NCBI GenBank assembly: GCA_017390645.1
Contig: JAFPAZ010000305.1
Location: forward strand, 1 to 16,005
Source of the DNA: Lachnospiraceae bacterium
Lineage (GTDB): Bacteria > Bacillota_A > Clostridia > Lachnospirales > Lachnospiraceae
DNA: 16,005 nt
Direction: 5' to 3'
The translations under genes were made by a program, and so were the position numbers. Of this stretch, positions 1 through 7,168 are shown one piece after another; within the stretch, counting starts at the first letter, position 1; the number at the start of each line of letters is the position of its first letter. The notes under the pieces are model-generated. The model saw nothing but the letters and a program-made list of their open reading frames with translations, did not search any database and had not been told where the DNA came from.

Positions 1-576
1 AATGTCATTGATGAAATTAAGAGCGAAGTAAAGAAAGAACAAATTATCATATCTTTGGCTCCGAATGTAACCATAGATGAGTTAAAGGATAGATTTGAAA
101 AAGATATCAGGGTGTTAAGGGTGATGCCGAATACTCCTGCTATGGTTTTAGAAGGAATGACGGCAGGCTGCTATAGTAATCACGAATTTTTGGATGGAGA
201 AAAGGAAATATTAAAACAATTTTTTGAATCTTTTGGAGAATTCGAATTAGTAGAAGAAAAGTTGATTAGTGCAGTAATTTGTGCTAGTGGTAGTTCACCG
301 GCATATGTTTATATGTTTATTGAAGCATTAGCAGACAGTGCAGTGCGATATGGCCTTCCGAGAGATAAGGCATATAAATTTGCTGCTCAGGCAGTAAAAG
401 GTTCTGCTCAGATGGTATTGGAAACAGGGGAACATCCTGGGAAATTAAAAGATAATGTATGTTCACCGGCTGGAACTACGATTGCAGCGGTAGAGGCGTT
501 AGAACAATGTGGGTTTAGAAATGCGTTGTTCCAGGCATCGAAAGCATGTTATAGAAAAGCTGAAAAATTAGACTAA
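1..576 (+). CDS. proC: Pyrroline-5-carboxylate reductase, 5'-truncated by window edge
   Basis: This gene makes the cytoplasmic enzyme for the last step of proline synthesis, the NAD(P)H-dependent reduction of 1-pyrroline-5-carboxylate to L-proline. The frame is open from base 1, so the gene begins outside the window and the TTG at 55 is not its start. The 191 visible residues hold the conserved VMPNTPA segment (codons from about 121), the GSSPAYVY stretch and the SPAGTTIAAVEAL signature near the C-terminus, which forms the dimeric active-site region. The family is usually about 265-280 residues, so roughly 75-85 N-terminal residues, including the Rossmann nucleotide-binding start, are missing. 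The next gene follows after 158 bp and has its own candidate promoter, so proC may be transcribed separately. The identification is firm; the upstream context cannot be seen. Confidence 0.95.
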   Translation, partial: NVIDEIKSEVKKEQIIISLAPNVTIDELKDRFEKDIRVLRVMPNTPAMVLEGMTAGCYSNHEFLDGEKEILKQFFESFGEFELVEEKLISAVICASGSSPAYVYMFIEALADSAVRYGLPRDKAYKFAAQAVKGSAQMVLETGEHPGKLKDNVCSPAGTTIAAVEALEQCGFRNALFQASKACYRKAEKLD

Positions 577-596
577 TTTGAAATGATATAGTTCCT

Positions 597-615
597 TTGT
601 GTGTAAATGACACAA
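597..615 (+). other. Weak hairpin downstream of proC
   Basis: TTGTGT at 597-602 pairs with ACACAA at 610-615 around a 7-nt loop. No T-run follows, so this is at best a weak 3' structure and not a convincing intrinsic terminator for proC. The rest of the 577-734 gap holds a candidate promoter at 670-697 and no recognisable gene. Confidence 0.25.
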
Positions 616-669
616 GATGATGATTGGTTATTGAACGACCGGTGAACGTTTCGGGTACCTTGTTCTATT

Positions 670-697
670 TTGGACTTGTTTAGCATAGGATTATAAA
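670..697 (+). promoter_or_regulatory. Candidate promoter for spoIIM-like gene
   Basis: TTGGAC at 670-675 and TATAAA at 692-697 are separated by 16 bp and lie just before the spoIIM-like gene, which fits a vegetative sigma-A promoter. In B. subtilis spoIIM is read by the mother-cell factor SigE. A partial SigE-like minus-10 (CATAGGAT at 684-691) lies inside the same interval, but no matching minus-35 is clear. Confidence 0.4.
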
Positions 698-734
698 AAA
701 ATAAGACTGTATAAACAGTATAGGATAGAACGGA

Positions 735-1262
735 ATGAAAGAACAGACTAAGAGAATAAATAAATTATGGATTATTTTTTTTCTAGGTGTTATGATTGGT
801 TGTGTTTGTATAAATTTATATGCACGAGGAGATAAGGAAATTGTAGAACAATTAAATATTTATCTTGAACAGTTTCCGGAAGGATTAAAACAAAAAGATA
901 CATTTTATATTGCAGAAAAAAGGATCAAACAACTACTTTTCATTTTGATCTTATACGTTACTATTTCAAAAAAGTTTATTGTTCGGGTCATTACTTTTTT
1001 GTTTGGAACTATTTTAGGAATGTATCTTTCGGTTATGATGATGCGTATAGGAATGTATGGTGGTGTCTATACACTTATGTTGTACTTTCCACACTTTATT
1101 TCTTATGCATTTGCTATTAAAATTTTATACCTTTGTGCAGACGATGAAAAAGTAAAGAAAAAGAGTCTGGTGTGGGGAATGGTTGTGTTATTCTGGGTAA
1201 TTGGAATTGCTTTAGAACAATTTTTTTTCCCACTTTGGGTGAATTATGTTGTGAATATTTGA
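735..1262 (+). CDS. spoIIM: SpoIIM-like stage II sporulation membrane protein
   Basis: The product is a 175-residue integral membrane protein with about five hydrophobic segments (roughly residues 12-30, 64-79, 82-106, 110-134 and 144-170). This matches the five-helix architecture and size of SpoIIM. In Bacillus, SpoIIM works with SpoIID and SpoIIP in septal peptidoglycan thinning and engulfment of the forespore. A Pro-His pair in the fourth helix (LMLYFPHFISYAF) resembles the conserved P-H of the SpoIIM/DUF95 family. Sequence alone would give only moderate support, but the gene stands directly before xerD and, further on, deoB, the order known around spoIIM in B. subtilis. The ATG at 735 is preceded by AGGAT at 722-726. 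A different small polytopic protein at this locus cannot be excluded. Confidence 0.72.
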   Translation: MKEQTKRINKLWIIFFLGVMIGCVCINLYARGDKEIVEQLNIYLEQFPEGLKQKDTFYIAEKRIKQLLFILILYVTISKKFIVRVITFLFGTILGMYLSVMMMRIGMYGGVYTLMLYFPHFISYAFAIKILYLCADDEKVKKKSLVWGMVVLFWVIGIALEQFFFPLWVNYVVNI

Positions 1263-1324
1263 GGTTTCATTTTAAGAAAAATTGTATTATAATAGTTTCA
1301 TATTACGAAAAAGAGGTATAACCA

Positions 1325-2230
1325 ATGATGAAGGATGAGATAGAGAAATTTACTTACTATCTGAAAAATGTAAAGAAATCAAGTAATAATACTGTGATGT
1401 CTTATCAAAGAGATTTGAATAAATTGTGTTCCTTTATGGAGGCAAAAAATGTAGTAGAAATTGAAAGTATAAATGATACGAACTTGAATTCTTATGTACT
1501 TTATATGGAAAATCAAGGTTTATCCTCTGCGACGATATCTAGAACCATTGCATCTATAAAAGCTTTCTTTTTATACTTACTAAGAGAAGGAAAGGTAAAA
1601 CAAGATCCCACGGTGTTGCTAAAACCACCGAAATGTGAAAAGAAAAAGCCGAAAACACTTACTATGGAAGAAGTGAAGCTTTTATTAAAGCAACCACAAG
1701 GGAATCGTCCTAAAGATATTAGAGATAAAGCGATGCTTGAATTGTTATATGCTACAGGACTTCGGGTTTCTGAACTGATTAATTTGAAATTAACAGATGT
1801 AAATTTGCAAATGGGATTTTTGGTATGTAATGATAATTTGAAATCCAGGGTCATCCCTATGGATTCAGTAGCATTACAGGCATTGGATACATATCTTACT
1901 ACCTGTAGAAAGCAAATGAGTAAGGAAAATGATTATTTATTTGTGAATCGTTATGGAACGCAGATGACACGTCAAGGATTTTGGAAAATATTAAAATTTT
2001 ATGCAAATAAGGCCGGAATAGAAAAAGAGATTGGACCACATATGATTCGTCATTCTTTTGCATCGCATCTGGTGGAAAATGGAGCCGATTTACACGCAGT
2101 TCAAGAAATGTTAGGGCATTCTGATATTGCGACTACGCAAATTTATGTGAATTCAAAAAATAATGCTAGGCTGAAAGAAGTTTACACCAAAGCACATCCA
2201 AGAGAACAAATGGAAAATAGTAGAAGTTGA
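1325..2230 (+). CDS. xerD: Site-specific tyrosine recombinase XerD
   Basis: This is a 301-residue tyrosine recombinase that, with XerC, would resolve chromosome dimers at dif. The N-terminal SAM-like core-binding domain spans about residues 3-95 and the catalytic domain about 110-290. Visible catalytic residues are R147 (in GLRVSEL), K173 (in LKSR), H239 and R242 (in HMIRH), H265 (in LGHSD) and nucleophile Y274 (in TTQIY). The C-terminal stretch RLKEVYTKAHPR is typical of XerD. The hairpin before K173 reads NDNLKSR, whereas most Xer proteins have a GKGNKER-like turn; the lysine itself is kept. The start at 1325 follows AGAGGT at 1311-1316, and a second ATG comes immediately after. Length, context beside spoIIM and deoB, and the lack of phage genes favour housekeeping XerD over an integrase. 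Confidence 0.93.
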   Translation: MMKDEIEKFTYYLKNVKKSSNNTVMSYQRDLNKLCSFMEAKNVVEIESINDTNLNSYVLYMENQGLSSATISRTIASIKAFFLYLLREGKVKQDPTVLLKPPKCEKKKPKTLTMEEVKLLLKQPQGNRPKDIRDKAMLELLYATGLRVSELINLKLTDVNLQMGFLVCNDNLKSRVIPMDSVALQALDTYLTTCRKQMSKENDYLFVNRYGTQMTRQGFWKILKFYANKAGIEKEIGPHMIRHSFASHLVENGADLHAVQEMLGHSDIATTQIYVNSKNNARLKEVYTKAHPREQMENSRS

Positions 2231-2261
2231 TTTAGAATGTTTGTAGCATACATGGAAAAAT

Positions 2262-2286
2262 ATTGTTAACATGGTTGGGTAACAAT
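2262..2286 (+). other. Small inverted repeat after xerD
   Basis: ATTGTTA at 2262-2268 is the exact complement of TAACAAT at 2280-2286, with an 11-nt spacer. No T-run follows, so it is not a terminator by itself. It could be a 3' UTR hairpin upstream of the large terminator, or chance in AT-rich DNA. Confidence 0.3.
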
Positions 2287-2308
2287 GCCCGTGTGTTATG
2301 AAACAAAA

Positions 2309-2431
2309 ATACAGGGACTGTCACGATGAAAAAATATCTGCAAGGCATAGGTGCTATGTAATAATATCTGCAAGGCATAGGTTGTTATGTAATGCTAAAT
2401 TTTCATCGTGATAGTCGCCTGTATTTTTTTT
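2309..2431 (+). terminator. Large bidirectional terminator with repeat-bearing loop
   Basis: The arm at 2309-2332 pairs with 2400-2424 to give a stem of about 24 bp, interrupted only by one unpaired base (2417) and one G-U pair (2320 with 2412). The right arm runs into eight Ts (2424-2431). On the minus strand the other arm runs into TTTTTG, so the structure can stop transcription in both directions. That fits its place between the convergent xerD and transporter genes. The loop is not small: it carries two tandem 30/31-nt units, each with its own small hairpin, so the RNA would form a three-branched structure. Confidence 0.85.
2333..2393 (+). repeat. Two tandem 30/31-nt units inside terminator loop
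   Basis: Unit 1 is 2333-2362 and unit 2 is 2363-2393. Their first 20 bases are identical, and both end in TATGTAAT. Each unit contains CATAG followed by CTATG (unit 1) or TTATG (unit 2). The single change turns a G-C pair into a G-U pair, so the small hairpin is kept in both copies, with loops GTG and GTTG. Confidence 0.9.
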
Positions 2432-2473
2432 GAAGAATATAAAAATTTATAAAATATAAAAAGTTTTTTACGT

Positions 2474-2551
2474 TACTTTTGTTTGTTAATTCATTTGGAC
2501 TTATGAATTCTACACTACTTTTGATTGTTGATTCGTTTGGACTTATGAATT
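2474..2551. repeat. 42-bp tandem duplication across transporter stop codon
   Basis: The 36 bases at 2474-2509 and 2516-2551 agree at 33 positions, at an offset of exactly 42 bp (14 codons). The right copy encodes the last 12 residues and stop of the minus-strand transporter. The left copy lies just past that stop in the same frame and would read IHKSK, then TGA. Confidence 0.9.
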
Positions 2552-3360
2552 AAGAAGAATATAAGTCCTACAAAAAACATGCCACCTGCTATATTTCCGA
2601 TGGTAACTGGGAATAAATTATTTACAAATCCAGAGACGCAAAGACTTTCAATTTGTTCTGAAGTAATACCATATAAATCTTGGGCTTTTGCGACATAAGC
2701 ATCATTTTGTGCAGCAAAGATACCTGCAGGGATGTAATACATATTAGCAACGCAATGTTCAAATCCGGAGATTACGAATACCCAGATTGGGAAAAAGATA
2801 GCTAAAATCTTTCCGGCAACATCTTTAGCACTACCAGCCATAAAAATAGCAAGACAAACTAAAATATTACATAGAATTCCAGAGACAAATGCCTTTTCTG
2901 GTGGTAAATTTACTTTTCCTAAAGCCACCTTAATCGTAAAAGCACCTAAACCACCGTTGGTGTAATCAAATTGTCCGCAGTAACAAACACAGAATGCAAC
3001 AAATGCGGCGCCTATCATATTACTAAAATAAACAATAAACAGATTTAAAATCATTTTATAACAAGGAACTTTTTTTGAAAAAACAGCCATGGAAATCAGG
3101 CAATTACCTGTAAATAATTCCCCACCAACTAAAACGATTAACATTAGTCCACATGGGAAGATGGCACCGGCTACAGTTCTGGCAAGCCCCACATCCTTTA
3201 TACCGTGCATGGCCAAGGAACTGGATTCTCCACCAAAAGCAATGAACATACCGGCAATGATGCCAAGTAAAATCATTTTAAGTTTTGGCAGGTTCGCCTT
3301 GTTGATGCCGGCTTGTATATTATTATCAATGATTTGAGCAGGGGGATTAAATTGTTCCAT
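2515..3360 (-). CDS. Formate/nitrite transporter family channel
   Basis: The product is a 281-residue inner-membrane channel of the FNT family (FocA, NirC and hydrosulfide-channel relatives), which forms pentamers and moves small monovalent anions such as formate or nitrite. Visible family marks are GELFTGN at residues 80-86, the conserved lysine K156 in PPEKAF, the central-pore histidine H202 in GFEHCVANMYYIP, and the repeat-related NLFPVTIGNIAGG near 248-260. About six hydrophobic helices can be traced. The substrate is not decided: no pfl, nitrite-reductase or sulfite genes lie nearby. It stands alone on the minus strand between xerD and deoB. The ATG at 3360 follows GGAG by 8 nt, and a strong promoter lies at 3413-3441. 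The last 42 bp are tandemly duplicated past the stop codon. Confidence 0.92.
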   Translation of the reverse strand: MEQFNPPAQIIDNNIQAGINKANLPKLKMILLGIIAGMFIAFGGESSSLAMHGIKDVGLARTVAGAIFPCGLMLIVLVGGELFTGNCLISMAVFSKKVPCYKMILNLFIVYFSNMIGAAFVAFCVCYCGQFDYTNGGLGAFTIKVALGKVNLPPEKAFVSGILCNILVCLAIFMAGSAKDVAGKILAIFFPIWVFVISGFEHCVANMYYIPAGIFAAQNDAYVAKAQDLYGITSEQIESLCVSGFVNNLFPVTIGNIAGGMFFVGLIFFLIHKSKRINNQK

Positions 3361-3412
3361 CTTGTATTCTCCATTCTGTAAAATGAGGTTTTGTCAAAAA
3401 ACGACACATTTA

Positions 3413-3441
3413 AATATAACTCGAAAAAATATCAGTGTCAA
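3413..3441 (-). promoter_or_regulatory. Sigma-A promoter of transporter gene
   Basis: On the minus strand a perfect minus-35 TTGACA (3441-3436) and a TATATT minus-10 (3418-3413) are separated by exactly 17 bp. Transcription would start near 3406 and leave a leader of about 45 nt before the transporter ATG at 3360. Confidence 0.8.
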
Positions 3442-3649
3442 GTAATGTTTTGGTAGAATGAAATTGTAAAATATGGTATAGTATATAGTAATAAATAGAG
3501 GTGCATTGTGAATCATAGTGGATAGGATAGGATGATTATGTCAACTACATTTAAAATATGTTAGGCATTATTGAGATTTAAGTACAAAAAAACAATGTAT
3601 TTTTTATTTTGTAGAGAAATTATTAATAATTTGAGAGCAGGTGTAGATT
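3442..3649. other. AT-rich upstream region of deoB
   Basis: No convincing gene is present. A short pentamer repeat (GGATA, 2.8 copies) lies at 3520-3533. An A/T-only-loop hairpin has arms TACAAAA (3583-3589) and TTTTGTA (3607-3613), 25 bp before the deoB ribosome binding site AGGTG (3639-3643). Several TATAGT-like boxes occur near 3477-3489, but none has a well-spaced minus-35, so the deoB promoter is not assigned. Confidence 0.4.
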
Positions 3650-4822
3650 ATGATAAAAAGAGTGATATGGATGATATTGGACAGTGTGGGAATTGGAGCT
3701 TTAGAAGATGCCAAAGATTATGGGGATGAAGGTGCTTTTACATTAAAACATGTATTAGAACAGAATCCGGGAGTAAACTTGCCTAATTTAAGAAGGCTGG
3801 GACTTGGTAATATTGATTCTGGTCTGTCTTTGAAAGAGAATTCCGAATGTATTGGTTGTTATGGAAAAGCAAAAGAAATTTCAAAAGGAAAAGATACTAC
3901 CATCGGACATTGGGAAATGGTTGGAATTCATACAAAGATCCCGTTTCGGACATATCCGGATGGCTTTTCTGATGAAATTATGAATGAGTTTATGAAACAA
4001 TGTAAAATTGGGGGTTATCTTGGAAATTGTGTAGCATCCGGAACAAAAATTATTGAAAAATTAGGAGATGAACATGTAAAAACCGGATATCCAATTATAT
4101 ATACTTCTGCAGATAGTGTTTTTCAAATTGCGGCTCATGAAGAGGTAATACCTTTGGAAAAATTATATGAAATGTGTCGTATTGCGAGAAAAATTTTAGT
4201 TGGAGATAACAGTGTTTCTAGAGTAATAGCCAGACCTTTTATTGGAACTTCCGGCAATTATGTAAGAACATCAAACAGACATGATTATTCAGTAAAACCA
4301 GAGAAAGAGAATCTTTTGAATTATCTGACAGAGAGCGGGATACCGGTTATAGGAATTGGAAAGATTCATGATATTTTTGCCGGCGAAGGAATTTCTGAGA
4401 CAATTTATACGAAAGATAACATGGATGGAGTGGATAAAACACTTGACATAATGCATAGTCTTAAAAAAGGGTTGATTTTTACTAATCTTGTAGAGTTTGA
4501 CTCGAAATGGGGACATCGGAGGGATGCGAAAGGGTATTTACAGGGAATTTTGGATTTTGATGCACGGCTGAAAGAAATTATGGAACAGATGCGGGAGGAA
4601 GATTTGCTGATTATAAATGCAGATCATGGCTGTGACCCTACGTTCAAAGGGACGGATCATACCAGAGAGTATATTCCTATTTTATTGTATGGAAAGTCAA
4701 TAAAAAAAGGTATTAATATTGGAATTCGAAATAGTTTTGCGGATATTGGGCAAAGTATTACAGAAATTTTTGGGACGAAGACCTTAAAAATTGGTCAAAG
4801 CTTTCTGGATGAGATAATTTAA
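3650..4822 (+). CDS. deoB: Phosphopentomutase
   Basis: This cytoplasmic enzyme interconverts ribose-1-phosphate or deoxyribose-1-phosphate and the 5-phosphates, feeding nucleoside-derived sugar into the pentose phosphate and glycolytic routes. The 390-residue protein belongs to the alkaline phosphatase superfamily. All the expected metal and active-site residues are visible: D11 in LDSVGIG, the phosphorylated threonine T83 in GKDT, D284 and H289 in VEFDSKWGH, D325 and H326 in ADHG, and H337 in TDHTRE. These sit at a constant offset of two from the numbering I recall for the Bacillus cereus enzyme. The small cap domain lies between about 95 and 215. pdp follows on the same strand after 128 bp with no terminator between, so co-transcription is likely. 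Confidence 0.96.
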   Translation: MIKRVIWMILDSVGIGALEDAKDYGDEGAFTLKHVLEQNPGVNLPNLRRLGLGNIDSGLSLKENSECIGCYGKAKEISKGKDTTIGHWEMVGIHTKIPFRTYPDGFSDEIMNEFMKQCKIGGYLGNCVASGTKIIEKLGDEHVKTGYPIIYTSADSVFQIAAHEEVIPLEKLYEMCRIARKILVGDNSVSRVIARPFIGTSGNYVRTSNRHDYSVKPEKENLLNYLTESGIPVIGIGKIHDIFAGEGISETIYTKDNMDGVDKTLDIMHSLKKGLIFTNLVEFDSKWGHRRDAKGYLQGILDFDARLKEIMEQMREEDLLIINADHGCDPTFKGTDHTREYIPILLYGKSIKKGINIGIRNSFADIGQSITEIFGTKTLKIGQSFLDEII

Positions 4823-4950
4823 CTGATATATGTTAAGAAGAATTGAGGTTTCGAGGATTTTTTTGATTCGGGTTTGTAAAAGACTGGAAATTATAATGTC
4901 ACAGGTGGAAGAATGTAAATTGGGTACGATATCCAGGAAAGGAATTACCT

Positions 4951-6267
4951 ATGAATATGTATGATTTAATTCAAAAGAAACGAGATGGTTTTACCTTAAC
5001 TACAGAAGAAATTAAATATGTTGTAAGTGCTTATACAAAGGGGGAAATTAAAGATTATCAAATGTCGGCCTTTCTTATGGCAGTTTATTTTCAAAAAATG
5101 AATAAGCAGGAAACAGTAGATTTAACCCTTGCTATGGCTTCAAGCGGAGAAATGCTTGATTTAAGCCGGATTCATGGGGTGAAAGTAGATAAGCATAGTA
5201 CAGGCGGAATTGGAGATAAAACTACCTTGATTTTAGCTCCAATGTTAGCTGCTCTTAACATTCCGGTTGCAAAAATGTCGGGAAGAGGATTGGGTTATAC
5301 CGGAGGAACTATAGATAAGCTGGAAAGTTTTCCAGGATTTTCGACCTCTGTGACGAAAGAAAATTTTATTGAAAATGTGAATCGGCATTATATATGTGTC
5401 GCTGGACAGACGGAAAATCTGGCTCCTGCAGATAAGAAAATTTATGCGTTGCGAGATGTGACGGCGACAGTAGATAATATATCCTTAATTGCTTCTAGTA
5501 TCATGAGTAAAAAACTTGCATCTGGTGCAGATGCTATTGTTTTGGATGTGAAATGTGGAACCGGTGCATTTATGAAAAAAGAGGAAGATGCCGTTTTGCT
5601 TGCAAAGACTATGGTTCAAATTGGGGAAGATGCTGGAAGAAAAACAGTTGCGTTAATTACGGATATGAACCAGCCTTTGGGACGTATGGTAGGAAATTCT
5701 TTGGAAGTGCAAGAAGCAATTTCGGTATTAAAAGGAGAGGGAGATGAAAGATTACGGGAGTTATCCTTGCAACTTGCGGCATGGATGATGGTTTCAGGAG
5801 GATATGAAAAAGAAATTCCGTACGCTTATGAGAGAGTAAAAAACACTATAGATAAACATCTGGCCTTGGACAAAATGGCAATGTGGGTCGAAAGCCAGGG
5901 AGGAAATAAGGAATCTGTTTATGAAGGAACAGGATTGAAAAAAGCATCAAGACAAAAAAAGGTATATGCAGAAGAAGACGGATTTTTATATTGTGTAGAT
6001 GCCACAGAAGTAGGAAAAGCTGCTTTGGTTTTAGGAGCGGGAAGGGTACAGAAAGAGGATAAAATTGATTTAGGGGCAGGAATTGAATTATTGGCCCAGG
6101 ATGGAGAATGGGTAGAAAAAGGAAAGGCTTTTGCCATTTTGCATTATGAGGAAGAAGAAAAAGCACTTCAGGCAGAAAAAATACTAAAGAAGGCATATGA
6201 GATAAAAAATGCTAAAATGGATTCAAAAGCCTTAATAAAAAAAGTAATTACAATAAAAGAATGTTGA
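4951..6267 (+). CDS. pdp: Pyrimidine-nucleoside phosphorylase
   Basis: This enzyme splits uridine, thymidine and deoxyuridine with phosphate into the base and (deoxy)ribose-1-phosphate, the substrate of the neighbouring deoB product. The 438-residue length matches the family (about 430-440). Visible marks are the phosphate-binding KHSTGGIGDKTT at residues 81-92 and the thymidine/pyrimidine phosphorylase signature SGRGLGYTGGTIDKLE at 110-125. A mixed alpha/beta domain follows, and a C-terminal domain from about 340 carries the lipoyl-like fold of this family. The ATG at 4951 follows AGGAAAGGA (4936-4944). A second in-frame ATG two codons later is possible, but the N-terminus MNMYDLIQKKRDG fits the family as is. 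Its stop is only 3 bp from the stop of the convergent gene. Confidence 0.95.
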   Translation: MNMYDLIQKKRDGFTLTTEEIKYVVSAYTKGEIKDYQMSAFLMAVYFQKMNKQETVDLTLAMASSGEMLDLSRIHGVKVDKHSTGGIGDKTTLILAPMLAALNIPVAKMSGRGLGYTGGTIDKLESFPGFSTSVTKENFIENVNRHYICVAGQTENLAPADKKIYALRDVTATVDNISLIASSIMSKKLASGADAIVLDVKCGTGAFMKKEEDAVLLAKTMVQIGEDAGRKTVALITDMNQPLGRMVGNSLEVQEAISVLKGEGDERLRELSLQLAAWMMVSGGYEKEIPYAYERVKNTIDKHLALDKMAMWVESQGGNKESVYEGTGLKKASRQKKVYAEEDGFLYCVDATEVGKAALVLGAGRVQKEDKIDLGAGIELLAQDGEWVEKGKAFAILHYEEEEKALQAEKILKKAYEIKNAKMDSKALIKKVITIKEC

Positions 6268-6270
6268 GAA

Positions 6271-7071
6271 TCAGCCAAGTTTATGAAAACTTGGCTTTCT
6301 ATTTTTATAGGTAGTATAATATCTGTAACCTAAAGATAGAAGGTGTTTTTCGGTTTCTGAAAAATAGGCTCCTATATTTTTTGCTATATGTGCATCACTA
6401 CCAATGGTGATAATCTCGCCACCAAGCTCTAAGTACCTTTTTAGGATGTATGGATGAGGATGCGGAAAATGTAAGCCCTTGGAAAGGGAGGCAGTATTGA
6501 TCTCAATTCCCTTTCCAAGTTCTATGATTCTTTTAAGGATTTCGTCTAAAAGATCAGAAAAGTCGGAAGGAATATAAGGTACTTGAATATATCGGCAGAC
6601 ATAATCAAGGTGTCCATATACATCAAAATCTACAAAGGCTTTTACGTTTTCCAAAATGGAGTGAAAATATGCCACATACCCTAAATTCCCCGGAAATTTA
6701 TCTTTGTATGCCGGATAATAAGGGTCGATTCCATTTACCAAATGGGAGGAAGCAATCACAAAATCAAAAGGATATTGTTTTACTATGGTTGTTAATTTTG
6801 GTGCAAGATAATCCATTACTCCAAGTTCAATACCATGGAGAATTTCGATATCTTGGTTGCTTTGTTTTAAGCTGGTGATGGTTTTTGTGTAAGAGACTAA
6901 ATCTAATTGAAAATCATGTCCATTTTCATCAACCGGATAATCCAAATCCAGGTGGTCAGTGATACATAGGGTATTTATATGATTCTCTTTTGCGTGAGAA
7001 ATCATATTTTCTAAAGATTCTGAACTGTCGCTGGAAAAATGGGAGTGTGTATGGAAATCAGCAGTAATCAT
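6271..7071 (-). CDS. HisJ-type histidinol-phosphatase (PHP domain)
   Basis: The 266-residue protein belongs to the PHP superfamily and fits the HisJ/HisK type, which removes phosphate from histidinol phosphate in histidine synthesis. PHP metal ligands are visible: H7 and H9 (DFHTHSHFSSD), D39 and H40 (ITDHLD), E82 (HGIELG), H110 (ASSHL), H154 (YGHLDY), D226 and H228 (GSDAH). Length agrees with B. subtilis HisJ (about 268). I place the start at the ATG at 7071, where AAAGG precedes it by 11 nt. An in-frame TTG at 7104 would add 11 residues but has no ribosome binding site. No other his gene is nearby, so assignment to histidine synthesis rests on family resemblance; another phosphoester substrate is possible. 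Confidence 0.8.
   Translation of the reverse strand: MITADFHTHSHFSSDSSESLENMISHAKENHINTLCITDHLDLDYPVDENGHDFQLDLVSYTKTITSLKQSNQDIEILHGIELGVMDYLAPKLTTIVKQYPFDFVIASSHLVNGIDPYYPAYKDKFPGNLGYVAYFHSILENVKAFVDFDVYGHLDYVCRYIQVPYIPSDFSDLLDEILKRIIELGKGIEINTASLSKGLHFPHPHPYILKRYLELGGEIITIGSDAHIAKNIGAYFSETEKHLLSLGYRYYTTYKNRKPSFHKLG
6273..6305 (+). terminator. deoB-pdp terminator embedded in the convergent gene
   Basis: AGCCAAGTTT at 6273-6282 pairs perfectly with AAACTTGGCT at 6287-6296 around the loop ATGA, followed by a T-rich run to 6305. It starts 6 bp after the pdp stop. The same bases encode the last residues (KPSFHKLG) and part of the stop codon of the minus-strand histidinol-phosphatase gene. Confidence 0.85.
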
Positions 7072-7118
7072 AATTGGACCAACCTTTCTATACTTCTTAA
7101 ACAATGATAAATTTCAGA

Positions 7119-7147
7119 GGCACCCGTTCAAACAAAGGAACGATGCC
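7119..7147 (-). promoter_or_regulatory. Leader hairpin of histidinol-phosphatase mRNA
   Basis: GGCA and CGTTC (7119-7122, 7125-7129) pair with GAACG and TGCC (7138-7142, 7144-7147), leaving a CC/A internal loop and an 8-nt apical loop. It lies in the roughly 90-nt leader between the promoter at 7169-7197 and the start at 7071. No T-run follows, so it is not a terminator. Its transcript loop reads CUUUGUUU and, with the adjoining C, could offer CCUUU to the AAAGG ribosome binding site; this pairing is a guess. Confidence 0.45.
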
Positions 7148-7168
7148 GGCGCTTTTTATTTTCAAAGA

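Noticed and set aside
631..665. GC-richer patch with partial GAAC/GTTC and GGT/ACC pairing upstream of spoIIM, considered as a riboswitch or terminator
   Set aside because: Pairs are only 3-4 bp, there is no T-run, and it fits no RNA class I can recall.
2333..2393. Tandem units considered as a minimal CRISPR array
   Set aside because: The units abut without spacers, each is internally hairpinned, and they sit inside a terminator stem; no cas genes are present.
3502..3572. Tiny reading frames (GTG 3508, ATG 3538, 5-8 codons) after purine-rich stretches upstream of deoB
   Set aside because: Such short frames are expected by chance, and no structure couples them to deoB translation.
4823..4950. 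TATAAT at about 4893 as a pdp promoter
   Set aside because: No minus-35 at workable spacing; the gap has no terminator, so read-through from deoB is the simpler view.
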